DNA from: Polyangia bacterium
GTDB taxonomy: Bacteria; Myxococcota_A; Polyangia; Nannocystales; Nannocystaceae
Direction: 5' to 3'
DNA: 64,000 nt
NCBI GenBank assembly: GCA_030430565.1
Contig: JAUIKS010000014.1
Span: 124,001 to 188,000 of the forward strand
Shown: positions 28,640-36,330 of the stretch, piece by piece
Layout: the number at the start of each line of letters is the position of its first letter
Position numbering within the stretch: the first letter of the stretch is position 1
Notes under the pieces: generated by a model
Told to the model about the DNA's origin: nothing
The model's database searches: none
What the model saw: the letters and a program-made list of their open reading frames with translations, nothing else
Made by a program: the position numbers and the translations under genes

Positions 28640-29020
28640 TCAGCTTTGCGCGAGGAGGCGCTGCACGTGCGCCGCCATCGCGGCCGCGCTCTCCTCCGAC
28701 TCGATGATCGCGTCGACGCGGCGCCGCTGCTCGTCGGTCTCCTCCATGACCCGATTGACCCGCGGCGCGAGCAGCTGGGCCGTAGCCTGCGCGTAGGCGC
28801 GGACGCGCGCGGCCGCCATCGCGCGCAGGTCGACCCCGGCCGAGAAGAACTCGCCGTCGCCGGTCAGCACGAGCGCTCGCGTCGCGGGTGAGCGCGCGGC
28901 CTCCCGGACCGCCGCGGACAGCTCCTGCCTGAGCTCGAGGTCGAAGCTGTTGGCCTGGGGGCGGCTGATCGTCAGCAGCAGCACGCCCCCATCACGCGTC
29001 TCGAAGTGCAGGCTGCGCAT
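28640..29020 (-). CDS. Crotonase-family protein with an internal in-frame deletion
   Basis: The 126-residue product begins like an enoyl-CoA hydratase/isomerase: GGVLLLTISRPQANSFD, then ALVLTGDGEFFSAGVDL with the first oxyanion-hole segment. It then passes directly to a C-terminal helix typical of the family end (RRVDAIIESEESAAAMAAHVQRLL). Normal members have about 250 residues, so roughly 120 residues are missing, including the second oxyanion Gly and the catalytic Glu region. The frame is open throughout, so it is either a decayed gene or a reduced, non-catalytic protein. ATG 29020 has a good GGAGGA ribosome site ten bases upstream, showing that translation signals are kept. Confidence 0.65.
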   Translation of the reverse strand: MRSLHFETRDGGVLLLTISRPQANSFDLELRQELSAAVREAARSPATRALVLTGDGEFFSAGVDLRAMAAARVRAYAQATAQLLAPRVNRVMEETDEQRRRVDAIIESEESAAAMAAHVQRLLAQS

Positions 29021-29246
29021 GACTCGTGGTTCCTCCACGATCGCTCGCTGAGCCGCGCCGAGATGACGAACGGGGCGCGCTGAGTGGCGAGGTCGCTCGA
29101 GCGCGTCGGCGCCCCGGCGCGGGGCCCCAGTCGAGCATGGTTTCGCGGGGGGGCCGGTGCTCCCGCGGCCGCGCTCCGCGGCACAGCGCGCGAGACGAGC
29201 GTGATAAAATCGTCTTCGCGGCGAGCGCGTCGTAGGGGGAGATGCG

Positions 29247-30902
29247 ATGGGCTGGCACCGAGTCACGTCGAAGCAGGAGCTGCGCGAGCGCGGCGTCGTC
29301 GTCTTCAAGCGCGGGCGCCATCAGCTCGCGGTGCTCGAGCGCGGCGGCCGGTGCTTCGCGATCGACAACCGCTGCCCCCACGAGGGCTACCCGCTGTCCC
29401 AGGGGACCGTCGACGGCGACTGCGTCCTGACCTGCAACTGGCACAACTGGAAGTTCGAGCTCGAGAGCGGGCGCAACATGCTGGGGGGCGACAACGTGCG
29501 CGTGTACCCCCTCGAGCTGCGCGCGGGCGAGCTCTGGGTTGACCTGAGTGATCCGCCGGCCGCGGAGACGCGCGCGCGCGTCATGGCCGGACTGCGCGGC
29601 GCCTTCGACGACCGCGACCAGGGCTGGATCGCCCGCGAGCTCGCGCGCCTCTGCGCCGCCGGCCTCGCGCCCGAGTCCGCGCTGCCCGCAGTGATCTCGT
29701 GGTGCGCGCCGCGGCTCGAGTGGGGCATGACCCACGCGATCCCCGGCACCGCCGACTGGCTCGCGCTCGCGGCGAGGCGAACGGGATGTCTCGAAGACCA
29801 GCTCATCTGCCTCAGCGAGGCGATCGACCACATGGCCTTCGACGCGCTCCGCCAGCCCGAGTTCCCGATCGCGGACGCGCTCGCCGGGGCCGACGACGCG
29901 CCGCTCGACGAGCCCGCCTTCCTCGCCGCCGTCGAGCGCGAGGACGTCGACGAGGCGGTCGCCCGCGTGCGCGCGGCCGTCTCGCGCCTGACCGCGCGGG
30001 CGCGGGCGCGCGGCGAGCCCTTCGACTACGAGGAGCTCGCGCGCCCGCTCTCGCGCGCGGCGCTGCAGCACTACCTCAGCTTCGGCCACTCGCTGATCTA
30101 CACGGTCAAGCTTGGTGAGCTGATCGCCCGGCTCGGCCCGGCGATCGCCGACGATGTCCTCGTCGGTCATGTGCGCGGCATGATCTACGCGCGCCGCGAG
30201 GACCTGATCCCCGAGTTTCGACCGCTCGCGCAGGCGGTCCAGGACTACCCCGCGCCCGCGCCCGCGCCCGCGCTCGATCCGGGCCCCATCGACGACGCCG
30301 CGCTCGACGGGCTCGTGGGCCAGCCGCTGCGCCCGATCATCGCGTGGGTGCACGCCCGCGCCCGCGAGCACACGCCCGAGGCGCTGTACGACGCGCTGCT
30401 GCGGGCCGGGGCGCGCGCCATGCTGCGCTTCGACACGGCGCGCGGCGAGGCGAGCCAGGTCAAGGTCGCCGACAACGTGGGCTGGCTGGACTTCACCCAC
30501 GCGCTGACCTTCGCCAGCGCGGTGCGGCAGCGCTGCAGCGTCGACCCGGAGCTGTGGCCGCGCGGGCTCCTGCAGATGGCGTGCTTCGTCGCCCGCAACC
30601 GCGCCCACCTGCAGCCGCCCGAGGCGCTCGCCGCCGCGCTCGAGCGCTGGCGGGTCGACGACCCCGACGCGCTGGTCGCGGCGATCCACGCGCAGCTGCT
30701 CGATCACGGCTCGGCGTTGCCAATCTATCCGGTGCATGTCCTCAAGACCTGCTTCGCCGTGGAGCTCGAGCTCGAGCACGTCAGCGCGACCACCCGGCCG
30801 GTGCTGCTCGCGGCGCTGCGCCGCTACGCCCGCTCGTCCGTCAAGCAGAAGCACGCCCGGCGCAACGTCCACCAGGCGATGGCGCTGGTCGGGGTGTCTT
30901 AA
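29247..30902 (+). CDS. Rieske [2Fe-2S] protein with long helical C-terminal domain
   Basis: The first 110 residues form a Rieske ferredoxin domain with cluster ligands in CPHEGYPLSQG (Cys-x-His) and TCNWHNWKF (Cys-x2-His). The remaining 440 residues are helix-rich and contain many His and Asp (LICLSEAIDHMAFDAL; LQHYLSFGHSLIY; HVRGMIYARREDL), with no family that I recognise. There is no signal peptide. The domain could be an oxygenase-type or helical redox partner; the Rieske part should carry electrons to it. A GGGGGAGA ribosome site precedes ATG 29247, and a -10-like TAAAAT lies near 29208. The small gene at 30910 follows 7 bp downstream. Confidence 0.88.
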   Translation: MGWHRVTSKQELRERGVVVFKRGRHQLAVLERGGRCFAIDNRCPHEGYPLSQGTVDGDCVLTCNWHNWKFELESGRNMLGGDNVRVYPLELRAGELWVDLSDPPAAETRARVMAGLRGAFDDRDQGWIARELARLCAAGLAPESALPAVISWCAPRLEWGMTHAIPGTADWLALAARRTGCLEDQLICLSEAIDHMAFDALRQPEFPIADALAGADDAPLDEPAFLAAVEREDVDEAVARVRAAVSRLTARARARGEPFDYEELARPLSRAALQHYLSFGHSLIYTVKLGELIARLGPAIADDVLVGHVRGMIYARREDLIPEFRPLAQAVQDYPAPAPAPALDPGPIDDAALDGLVGQPLRPIIAWVHARAREHTPEALYDALLRAGARAMLRFDTARGEASQVKVADNVGWLDFTHALTFASAVRQRCSVDPELWPRGLLQMACFVARNRAHLQPPEALAAALERWRVDDPDALVAAIHAQLLDHGSALPIYPVHVLKTCFAVELELEHVSATTRPVLLAALRRYARSSVKQKHARRNVHQAMALVGVS

Positions 30903-30909
30903 GAGTCGC

Positions 30910-31113
30910 GTGGGGGCGCGGCTGGAGCGCTGTTACACCGACTTTAGCGCTCGGATACACGTCGAGGGAGAGCAGCTCCGCTGCGTCCCGATCCCGCCAG
31001 AGGCGACGCTGCTGGACCTCATCGTGTACCGCGGGCGGCGCGACGAGATCGTCACCGTGCTCTACTCGCCGGCCGAGATCACCGTGCTGTACGAGAGCGT
31101 CGCGGTCTTTTGA
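30910..31113 (+). CDS. Small uncharacterised protein (67 aa) in operon with the Rieske gene
   Basis: A GTG 7 bp after the Rieske stop opens a 67-residue frame: LERCYTDFSARIHVEG, LRCVPIPPEATLLDLIVYRG and EIVTVLYSPAEITVLYESV. It looks like one small alternating beta/alpha domain with two cysteines. Spacing and strand suggest cotranscription with the Rieske gene, possibly as an accessory. I do not recognise it. No Shine-Dalgarno beyond AAGAG is visible, so the start is uncertain. Confidence 0.55.
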   Translation: MGARLERCYTDFSARIHVEGEQLRCVPIPPEATLLDLIVYRGRRDEIVTVLYSPAEITVLYESVAVF

Positions 31114-31158
31114 TCGCCCAGGCGAAGACCTCCGCCAAGAAGTCGACCGCGACCCGGC

Positions 31159-31683
31159 TCAGTTGTCGATGCCGGTCACGCCGCAGTCGCCCTTTTTACA
31201 GCGCACACGCGTCAGCGCGCCGACCGGCTCGCCGTCAACCGTGAAGTCGACGAGGTAGTAGTGCAGACCCTCCGCGTTGACCGTGGGCGCGGGCTGGTCG
31301 GACGCGCTCAGGCAGCGCGCGTCGTCGCCGAGGAAGCGATCCCGTTTATCCTGCCAGCGCTCCTCGATCTCGCTCGTCCGCGTCACGCGGCGGGCGTCGC
31401 CCACGACCAGCTTCAGCCCGCCGGCTTCGCGCCCGAGCTGCTCCGTGAGCGCCGCGCTGAGCTCGCGCGGGCCCGCGACGCACTCGTCGTGGGCGTCGAG
31501 CGCGAAGGGGAACGAGGACACCTGCACCACCGCCCAGAGGTCCTCGGACGCGAGCGCCCGCCAGAATTGCAGCGCGCTCGCGCGCGCCGGGTCTTCCGGG
31601 TAGCGGGGCGCGCAGCCGGCGAGCAGCAGCGCGGCGGCGAGGCTGCCGAGCACGAGTGAAGGGCGGCGGGATCGCGGGCTCAC
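31159..31683 (-). CDS. Small lipoprotein of unknown function
   Basis: The 174-residue protein has a signal ending LLLAGC-APRY. The mature part contains ALQFWRALASEDLWAVVQVSSFPFALD and ends with two Cys pairs near RCKKGDCGVTGIDN. The ALxFW...D.. pattern resembles NTF2-like folds of lipoproteins but this is a weak guess. GTG 31683 is supported by TACAGT seven bases upstream. It diverges from the beta-helix lipoprotein gene, and a 16-bp dyad lies between the two promoters. Confidence 0.75.
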   Translation of the reverse strand: MSPRSRRPSLVLGSLAAALLLAGCAPRYPEDPARASALQFWRALASEDLWAVVQVSSFPFALDAHDECVAGPRELSAALTEQLGREAGGLKLVVGDARRVTRTSEIEERWQDKRDRFLGDDARCLSASDQPAPTVNAEGLHYYLVDFTVDGEPVGALTRVRCKKGDCGVTGIDN

Positions 31684-31690
31684 GCCCCCA

Positions 31691-31696
31691 ACTGTA
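31691..31696 (-). promoter_or_regulatory. -10 box TACAGT 7 nt before GTG 31683
   Basis: Minus-strand TACAGT, 7-nt spacer, no Shine-Dalgarno except G-runs. Confidence 0.45.
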
Positions 31697-31729
31697 CACC
31701 GCGCGACCCCGCCTGCACAGATCGCGTAG

Positions 31730-31745
31730 ATGTCTTCAAGGCCAT
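31730..31745. promoter_or_regulatory. 16-bp imperfect palindrome ATGTCTTCAAGGCCAT between divergent genes
   Basis: The element lies just before a TATTCT hexamer (31745-31750) that would drive the beta-helix lipoprotein, and about 34 bp from the TACAGT of the opposite gene. It could control both. Confidence 0.5.
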
Positions 31746-31754
31746 ATTCTATGC

Positions 31755-31760
31755 AGGAGG
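31755..31760 (+). promoter_or_regulatory. Strong ribosome binding site AGGAGG for GTG 31768
   Basis: AGGAGG is 7 nt before GTG 31768. It is one of the few textbook Shine-Dalgarno sequences in this window and fixes the start. Confidence 0.75.
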
Positions 31761-31767
31761 TGAAGCT

Positions 31768-33114
31768 GTGAAGCATGGACTCTTTTATGTGTTGATCACG
31801 GGCGCGAGCGTGTGCGCGGCGGCCTGCGCCGGGGATGACGGCGCGAGCACGGGCGCGACGAGCGAGGCGAGCGCCGCGAGCGAGGCTGGGAGCGAGTCGG
31901 GCGCGACCGAGACCGGCGCGTCGGAGGGCACGTCGAACTCAGCGGGCACGACCGACGGCACGACGAACGGCACGACCGACGGCACGACGAACGGCACGAC
32001 GAACGGCACGACGAACGGCACGACGAACGGCACGACGAACGGCACGACGAACGGCACGACGAACGGCACGACGGACACCACCGACGGGACCACCGGACCC
32101 GACGTGCCGCCCGACGGCCTGCCGCCCGCCGGCAACCCGAACGGCAGCTGCGAGGTCCCGGCCGAGGCGCAGCTCGCCGACAGCTCGAGCCCGACCACGG
32201 TGGTCGGCGACGGCACGCCCGAGAGCTGCACCTCCGCGGCGTTTGTGCAGGCGGTCGCGGACGGCGGCGTCATCACCTTCGACTGCGGCCCTGACCCGGT
32301 GACGATCACGCTTACCGAGACCGCCAAGATCTTCAACGACAAGGGCCCTGAGATCGTCATCGACGGCGGCGGCCTCGTCACGCTCGACGGCGACGGCCGG
32401 CGTATCCTGTACCAAAACACATGTGATCAGGCGCAGGTCTGGACGACCCCGATGTGCCAGAACCAAGATCACCCGCGGCTCACGGTGCAGAACCTGACCT
32501 TCATCAACGGCGACGCGACCGGCGAGGACCCCTACGGCGGCGGCGCGATCTTCGTGCGCGGCGGTCGCTTCAAGATCGTCAACTCGCGCTTCTTCAACAA
32601 CCTCTGCGACGAGGTCGGGCCCGACGTCGGCGGCGCGGCCGTGCGCGTGCTCAGCCAGTACGAGGGCCTGCCGGTCTACGTGGTGAACAGCACCTTCGGC
32701 GGCGCGCCCGAGCTGGGCAACAGCTGCTCGAACGGCGCCGGCCTCAGCAGCATCGGCGTGTCGTACACGGTCATCAACAGCCTCTTCAGCCACAACACCG
32801 CGATCGGCAACGGCGCCAACCCGGCGCAGCCCGGTACGCCCGGCGGCGGCAGCGGCGGCGCGATCTACAACGACGGCAACACGTTTACGCTGAGGCTCTG
32901 CGGCACCGAGATCACCGACAACCACGCCAACGAGGGCGGCGGCGCGATCTTCTTCGTCAGCAATGACCTCACGGGGAACATGATCATCGAGGACTCGCTG
33001 CTGTGCTCCAACCCCAGCGACGGCTTCGAGACCCAGGGCTTCCCGGGGATCTTCGTGCTCGCGAGCGGGGACCCGGAGGTCATCAATTCGACGCTCGAAG
33101 AGACCTGCCCGTGA
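31768..33114 (+). CDS. Right-handed beta-helix lipoprotein with GTTN repeat linker
   Basis: The 448-residue protein has a signal ending CAAAC-AGDD, an Ala/Ser/Glu segment, and eleven GTT(N/D) units coded by 12-bp repeats. From about residue 150 it has the repetitive Asn-rich turns of a right-handed parallel beta-helix: IVIDGGGLVTLDG, LTVQNLTFINGDA, FKIVNSRFFNNL, YTVINSLFSHNTA and EITDNHANEGGGAIFF. This fold is used for polysaccharide lyases and adhesins, and the catalytic residues needed to tell which are not evident. It should sit on the cell surface. GTG 31768 is fixed by AGGAGG. Confidence 0.88.
   Translation: MKHGLFYVLITGASVCAAACAGDDGASTGATSEASAASEAGSESGATETGASEGTSNSAGTTDGTTNGTTDGTTNGTTNGTTNGTTNGTTNGTTNGTTNGTTDTTDGTTGPDVPPDGLPPAGNPNGSCEVPAEAQLADSSSPTTVVGDGTPESCTSAAFVQAVADGGVITFDCGPDPVTITLTETAKIFNDKGPEIVIDGGGLVTLDGDGRRILYQNTCDQAQVWTTPMCQNQDHPRLTVQNLTFINGDATGEDPYGGGAIFVRGGRFKIVNSRFFNNLCDEVGPDVGGAAVRVLSQYEGLPVYVVNSTFGGAPELGNSCSNGAGLSSIGVSYTVINSLFSHNTAIGNGANPAQPGTPGGGSGGAIYNDGNTFTLRLCGTEITDNHANEGGGAIFFVSNDLTGNMIIEDSLLCSNPSDGFETQGFPGIFVLASGDPEVINSTLEETCP
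31945..32076 (+). repeat. 12-bp tandem repeat ggcacgacgaac, 11 copies
   Basis: Eleven contiguous 12-bp units encode (GTT[N/D])11 in the linker of the beta-helix lipoprotein. Units 4-10 are identical. Copy-number change keeps the frame. Confidence 0.85.
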
Positions 33115-33173
33115 GCTCGCTATCCGTTCGGTCGTCGCAGTGAGCGGCGTGGGCGGCGTCGGTCCTGCGCTGT

Positions 33174-33179
33174 TAGCCT
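33174..33179 (+). promoter_or_regulatory. -10 box TAGCCT 7 nt before ATG 33187
   Basis: Extended -10 form (TGT-TAGCCT) with a 7-nt spacer and no Shine-Dalgarno sequence. Confidence 0.45.
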
Positions 33180-33186
33180 GCCGCCC

Positions 33187-33402
33187 ATGACGCATACGCG
33201 CTGGCCTCTGTCGTGTCGCTTCACGCTCGGTCTGCCGCTCGCGCTCGTCGTGCTCGCGGGCGCGTGTGGTGGCGACGACGGGTCTTCGACCGGCGAGGCC
33301 GACGGCGAGCAGACGAGCGACGCGGGCGCGTCGACGAACACGGGGAGCACGAGCGCGACGTCGTCGCGCTCGAGCGACGCGAACAGCCGCGCTGGGGCTT
33401 AG
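33187..33402 (+). CDS. Short lipoprotein (71 aa), signal plus linker only
   Basis: The product is a good lipoprotein signal (LVVLAGAC-GGDD) followed by about 45 residues of Ser/Thr/Asp/Ala linker, then a stop. In the other lipoproteins here such a linker leads into a folded domain, so this looks like the front end of a truncated gene. I found no continuing domain in the other frames; the next 70 bp end in the converging YkgJ gene. A promoter box is kept. Confidence 0.55.
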   Translation: MTHTRWPLSCRFTLGLPLALVVLAGACGGDDGSSTGEADGEQTSDAGASTNTGSTSATSSRSSDANSRAGA

Positions 33403-33475
33403 CCTCCTCGATCTGGCCGAACACGCAGGCGCGGGCGAGGGCGCTCGGCCCGGCGAGCGAGCGACGGTGCGCGCC

Positions 33476-34273
33476 CTAGCGGTCGTCTCTCGACGCGCCG
33501 ACGGCGAGCGGGTGCTCGAAGAGCAGCGGCAGCGCGAGCAGCAGGTTCGGCGCCTGCGGGAGCTCGAGCGCGTCGCCGATCTGGAGGAGCAGCGCTTCGA
33601 AGCGCGCCTCGGCCTCGCTGCGCCACACCTGCGGTCGCCTCGCGCCGAGGAAGCGCGGGTGGGCGGTGTCGCAGCGCGCCGGGTCCTCGACGCTGATGTA
33701 CGCGCGGCAGGCCAGCGGCCGCTGGTCGTAGAGCGCGCAGCGCCCCGCGTCGTCCAGCGCCGGGCAGGGCAGGCCGCGCGCGCGCCACTGGAGCTGGAGC
33801 TCGAGGTAGACCTCGCGGGCGTCAGCGTCGCTGCGCGCGAGCTCGCGCTGCAGCAGCGCGTGAAACAGGCTCGACTGCTGCGCCGCCCGCCGCAGGCGGG
33901 CGTCGCCGTCGTCGCGCGCCCGCAGCGCGCGAGCCATCCGCAGGCCCTCGATCGGCAGGATCGTCGGCGCGGCGGTGCAGCACGAGGGGCAGCCGGAGCC
34001 GCAGCGCGGCGAGACACCTGCTTGATCAAGCAGGTAGCGGAGATAGCGGTCGAGCGCCGCGTAGGCTTGATCGAGCGCGCGCCACAGCGAGTCGCTCGCG
34101 GCCGCGGCATCGCCCGGGCTTGGGTCGTCCGCGTACTGACGCGCGAGCTCGCGGAGCGCCGCGACGGCCTGGTCGAGCAGCGCCCGGGACGTCGGCAGCG
34201 CGCGCGCGGCCTCGAGCGCGTCCTGACGCGCCGCCGCGCTCCGATCATCGGCGACTACGGGCAGCTGCTTCAA
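33476..34273 (-). CDS. YkgJ family cysteine-cluster protein
   Basis: The 265-residue protein has the Zn/Fe-binding pattern of the YkgJ family: CGSGCPSCC near residue 90, then CPALDDAGRCALYDQRPLACRAY near residue 175. A late Cys in PARCDTAHP completes the set. These proteins are thought to bind a metal or iron-sulfur cluster; function is not settled. It is soluble with no signal peptide. The only initiator at the N-terminus is TTG 34273, so the start is less certain. It diverges from the TPR lipoprotein gene. Confidence 0.82.
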   Translation of the reverse strand: MKQLPVVADDRSAAARQDALEAARALPTSRALLDQAVAALRELARQYADDPSPGDAAAASDSLWRALDQAYAALDRYLRYLLDQAGVSPRCGSGCPSCCTAAPTILPIEGLRMARALRARDDGDARLRRAAQQSSLFHALLQRELARSDADAREVYLELQLQWRARGLPCPALDDAGRCALYDQRPLACRAYISVEDPARCDTAHPRFLGARRPQVWRSEAEARFEALLLQIGDALELPQAPNLLLALPLLFEHPLAVGASRDDR

Positions 34274-34385
34274 CGTTCACCTTGGTTCGCGTCGGCGCCT
34301 CAGCGCGTCGCCCCGCAATCGTCGGTGATCGACGGCGATCCGTCCAGCGGTGGAATCAACGGGCTCGCGCGCGCGTCGTACCTCC

Positions 34386-35510
34386 GTGCGCACCTACGCC
34401 GGCGTCAGCGTCACCGACAACGGACCGCGGGAGCGGCGGGCGAGGGCGCGCGGCGTATCGCTCGTCGCGTGGCTCCTCCTCGCGCTAACGGGCTGCGACG
34501 ACGCGCGCGAAGCCGAGCCGACGCAGCCGGCCGCGTCCGCGCCCGCGGGCCCCGAGGCGCCCCCGAGCGCGCCGGCGGTCGCGGACGCGGGGTCGAGCGC
34601 CGAGGCGACGCTCGAGAGTTCTACGGGACAGGTTGAGAACGTCGCCGGGGTCACGCCCGCGGAGGGCGTGACGGAGGCCGCGACGGAGACCGCGGCGCCC
34701 GTGCCGGAGCGGGTCGCGATGGTGCGCGGGCTGCCCGCGATCGCGCGCGCGCGGGCGCCTCGCGCGAGCGAGAAGGCCGCGTCCGCGCGCAACCGCGAGG
34801 GCCTCGAGCTGCACAAGGCCGGTGACTTCGCCGCCGCGCAGGAGACGTTCAAGGCCGCGGTCCTCGCCGATCCGGGTGACCTTAAGGCCCGCTATAACCT
34901 CGGCTGCGCGCTCGCGCGAGCGGGCGAGGTCGAGGCCGCGCTCGCGCTGCTCGAGCAGCTGCGCGACGCCGGCTGTCTCGAGTGCAAGGAGCGCGTGCTC
35001 GCCACGCGCGGCGACGAGGACTGGGCGGCCCTGCGCGCGCACGCGAGCTACGAGCCGATCGTCGCCGGCGTGCTCGAGGGGCTCACGACTGTTGAGGACG
35101 CGGCGACCTCGATGCGCGCGTGGATCGAGGACCCGGTCGAGCAGGCCGCGCCGGGGCTGATCTCGCCGCGGCTGCCGGTCTACGCGAAGATCCTGTGCAC
35201 CGACTGCGACCCCGAGGACGCGGGCCCCGGCGGAGACGACATCAAAGACCGGCTGCGCGGCGCCGAGGCGGTGACGCGCTGGTATCGGGCTGTCCACCGG
35301 CAGGCGCGAGAGCACCGCGGCGTCGTCATCGGCGAGACGCTCCGCTGCCGCAAGGGCTGCTGTCAGTTCAAGCGCGAGGACGCGAAGCGCGACGAGGACG
35401 GCGAGGAGCAGCTGCGCGGCAACACGCTCTACGTCGAGCGGGTCTGCTTCAAGACGGTCGACGAGCGCGCGCTGTGGCTGACGCGGATGACCTTCCTCGA
35501 CGGCGGCTAG
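34386..35510 (+). CDS. TPR-containing lipoprotein
   Basis: The 374-residue product has a signal ending LLALTGC-DDAR and a Pro/Ala/Glu-rich linker of about 90 residues. A short TPR region follows (EGLELHKAGDFAAAQETFKAAV; DLKARYNLGCALARAGEVEAAL). The C-terminal 150 residues contain three Cys pairs (CLECKE, CTDCDPED, CRKGCCQF) and are not recognised. It may scaffold other envelope proteins. GTG 34386 was chosen because it starts close to the signal peptide; upstream GTG codons are also open. Confidence 0.75.
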   Translation: MRTYAGVSVTDNGPRERRARARGVSLVAWLLLALTGCDDAREAEPTQPAASAPAGPEAPPSAPAVADAGSSAEATLESSTGQVENVAGVTPAEGVTEAATETAAPVPERVAMVRGLPAIARARAPRASEKAASARNREGLELHKAGDFAAAQETFKAAVLADPGDLKARYNLGCALARAGEVEAALALLEQLRDAGCLECKERVLATRGDEDWAALRAHASYEPIVAGVLEGLTTVEDAATSMRAWIEDPVEQAAPGLISPRLPVYAKILCTDCDPEDAGPGGDDIKDRLRGAEAVTRWYRAVHRQAREHRGVVIGETLRCRKGCCQFKREDAKRDEDGEEQLRGNTLYVERVCFKTVDERALWLTRMTFLDGG

Positions 35511-35630
35511 GTCGCTCGGGCCGCGCTGAGATTTTTCGCCGGAGACCGAACTTTTGCGGGGCGCGAGGCCGCGGCGCGACTCTATCGAGGTAGCGCGGCG
35601 CGCTCTCTCGTGCAGGTCAGGGTAGCAGAC

Positions 35631-35646
35631 ATGTCTCTTGAGACTG
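35631..35646. promoter_or_regulatory. Imperfect 16-bp palindrome ATGTCTCTTGAGACTG
   Basis: The core GTCTCTTGAGAC has five-base arms. The outer bases deviate from the family consensus. It is 85 bp before GTG 35731. Confidence 0.4.
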
Positions 35647-35718
35647 GAGACACCGGGCGCGCGCGGGCTGACGCGGGCTGCACGACGCGCCGCGATTGCT
35701 CCGCGCGTCGCCTTTGCG

Positions 35719-35724
35719 TAGTCT
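35719..35724 (+). promoter_or_regulatory. -10 box TAGTCT 6 nt before GTG 35731
   Basis: TAGTCT with a 6-nt spacer; no Shine-Dalgarno sequence. Supports GTG 35731. Confidence 0.45.
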
Positions 35725-35730
35725 GATCGC

Positions 35731-36252
35731 GTGGCGGGCTGGCGTCGAAACCTCGGGTTGAGCGCGCTCGTGTTGCTCGTCGGCTGCGCCCTCCGCCCCG
35801 CGCCGGACAGCATCACCGACACGGCGGGCAGCGCGAGCCCAGAGACAAGCGGTGACGCGCTCGAGAGCGAAGGGGGTGAAGCGCCCCCCTGCGACACCCT
35901 CGGGACCACGCCCGAGGACGCGGCCGCGGCCTGCGGGCTCGCGCAGGTTCAGTTCGCCGCCGGCGAGTTCGCCCTCGACGCCCGCGCGCAGTGTCAGCTC
36001 ACCGCCGCCGCGCCCTGCCTCGCCGAGCTCGAGTCCATGCTCCTCGAGGCCCACGCGTCATCCGACGAGACGGGGACCGTGGAGCACGCGATCCTCTTGA
36101 CCGACCGCCGCGGCCAGGGCGTCAAAGACTTCCTCGCGCAGCAGGGCCTGAGCGTGTACGCGATGCAGGTGATCTCGAAGGGCCCGCTCGAGGCCGAGGT
36201 GCCCGCGAACCCCGCTGATCAGCGGGTGCGGATCATCGTCGAGCGCCCGTGA
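35731..36252 (+). CDS. OmpA-like lipoprotein
   Basis: The 173-residue product has a signal ending VLLVGC-ALRP, an acidic linker, and a C-terminal domain with the OmpA-like layout: VQFAAGEFALD, TDRRGQGVKDFLAQQGL and DQRVRIIVERP. In the usual motif the Arg of the NxxLSxxRAxAV helix binds meso-diaminopimelate; here the counterpart is LTDRRGQGVKDFL. The domain is shorter than usual and has four Cys not seen in typical members. It may tether the outer membrane to peptidoglycan. Confidence 0.78.
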   Translation: MAGWRRNLGLSALVLLVGCALRPAPDSITDTAGSASPETSGDALESEGGEAPPCDTLGTTPEDAAAACGLAQVQFAAGEFALDARAQCQLTAAAPCLAELESMLLEAHASSDETGTVEHAILLTDRRGQGVKDFLAQQGLSVYAMQVISKGPLEAEVPANPADQRVRIIVERP

Positions 36253-36330
36253 GCGTCCGCGGCGTCGTGGAGGTCTCCATCGCGGGTCGCTTGATCCCCC
36301 GGTGAGAATTGGCGAGGGTCACTCCCCTCC

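Larger units (their letters stand above)
35511..35730. other. 220-bp intergenic region with dyad element
   Basis: It holds the 16-bp dyad at 35631 and the TAGTCT box at 35719. I see no gene. Confidence 0.5.

Noticed and set aside
31945..32076. Tandem repeat as a possible CRISPR array
   Set aside because: Units are contiguous 12-mers without spacers and lie in a coding linker.
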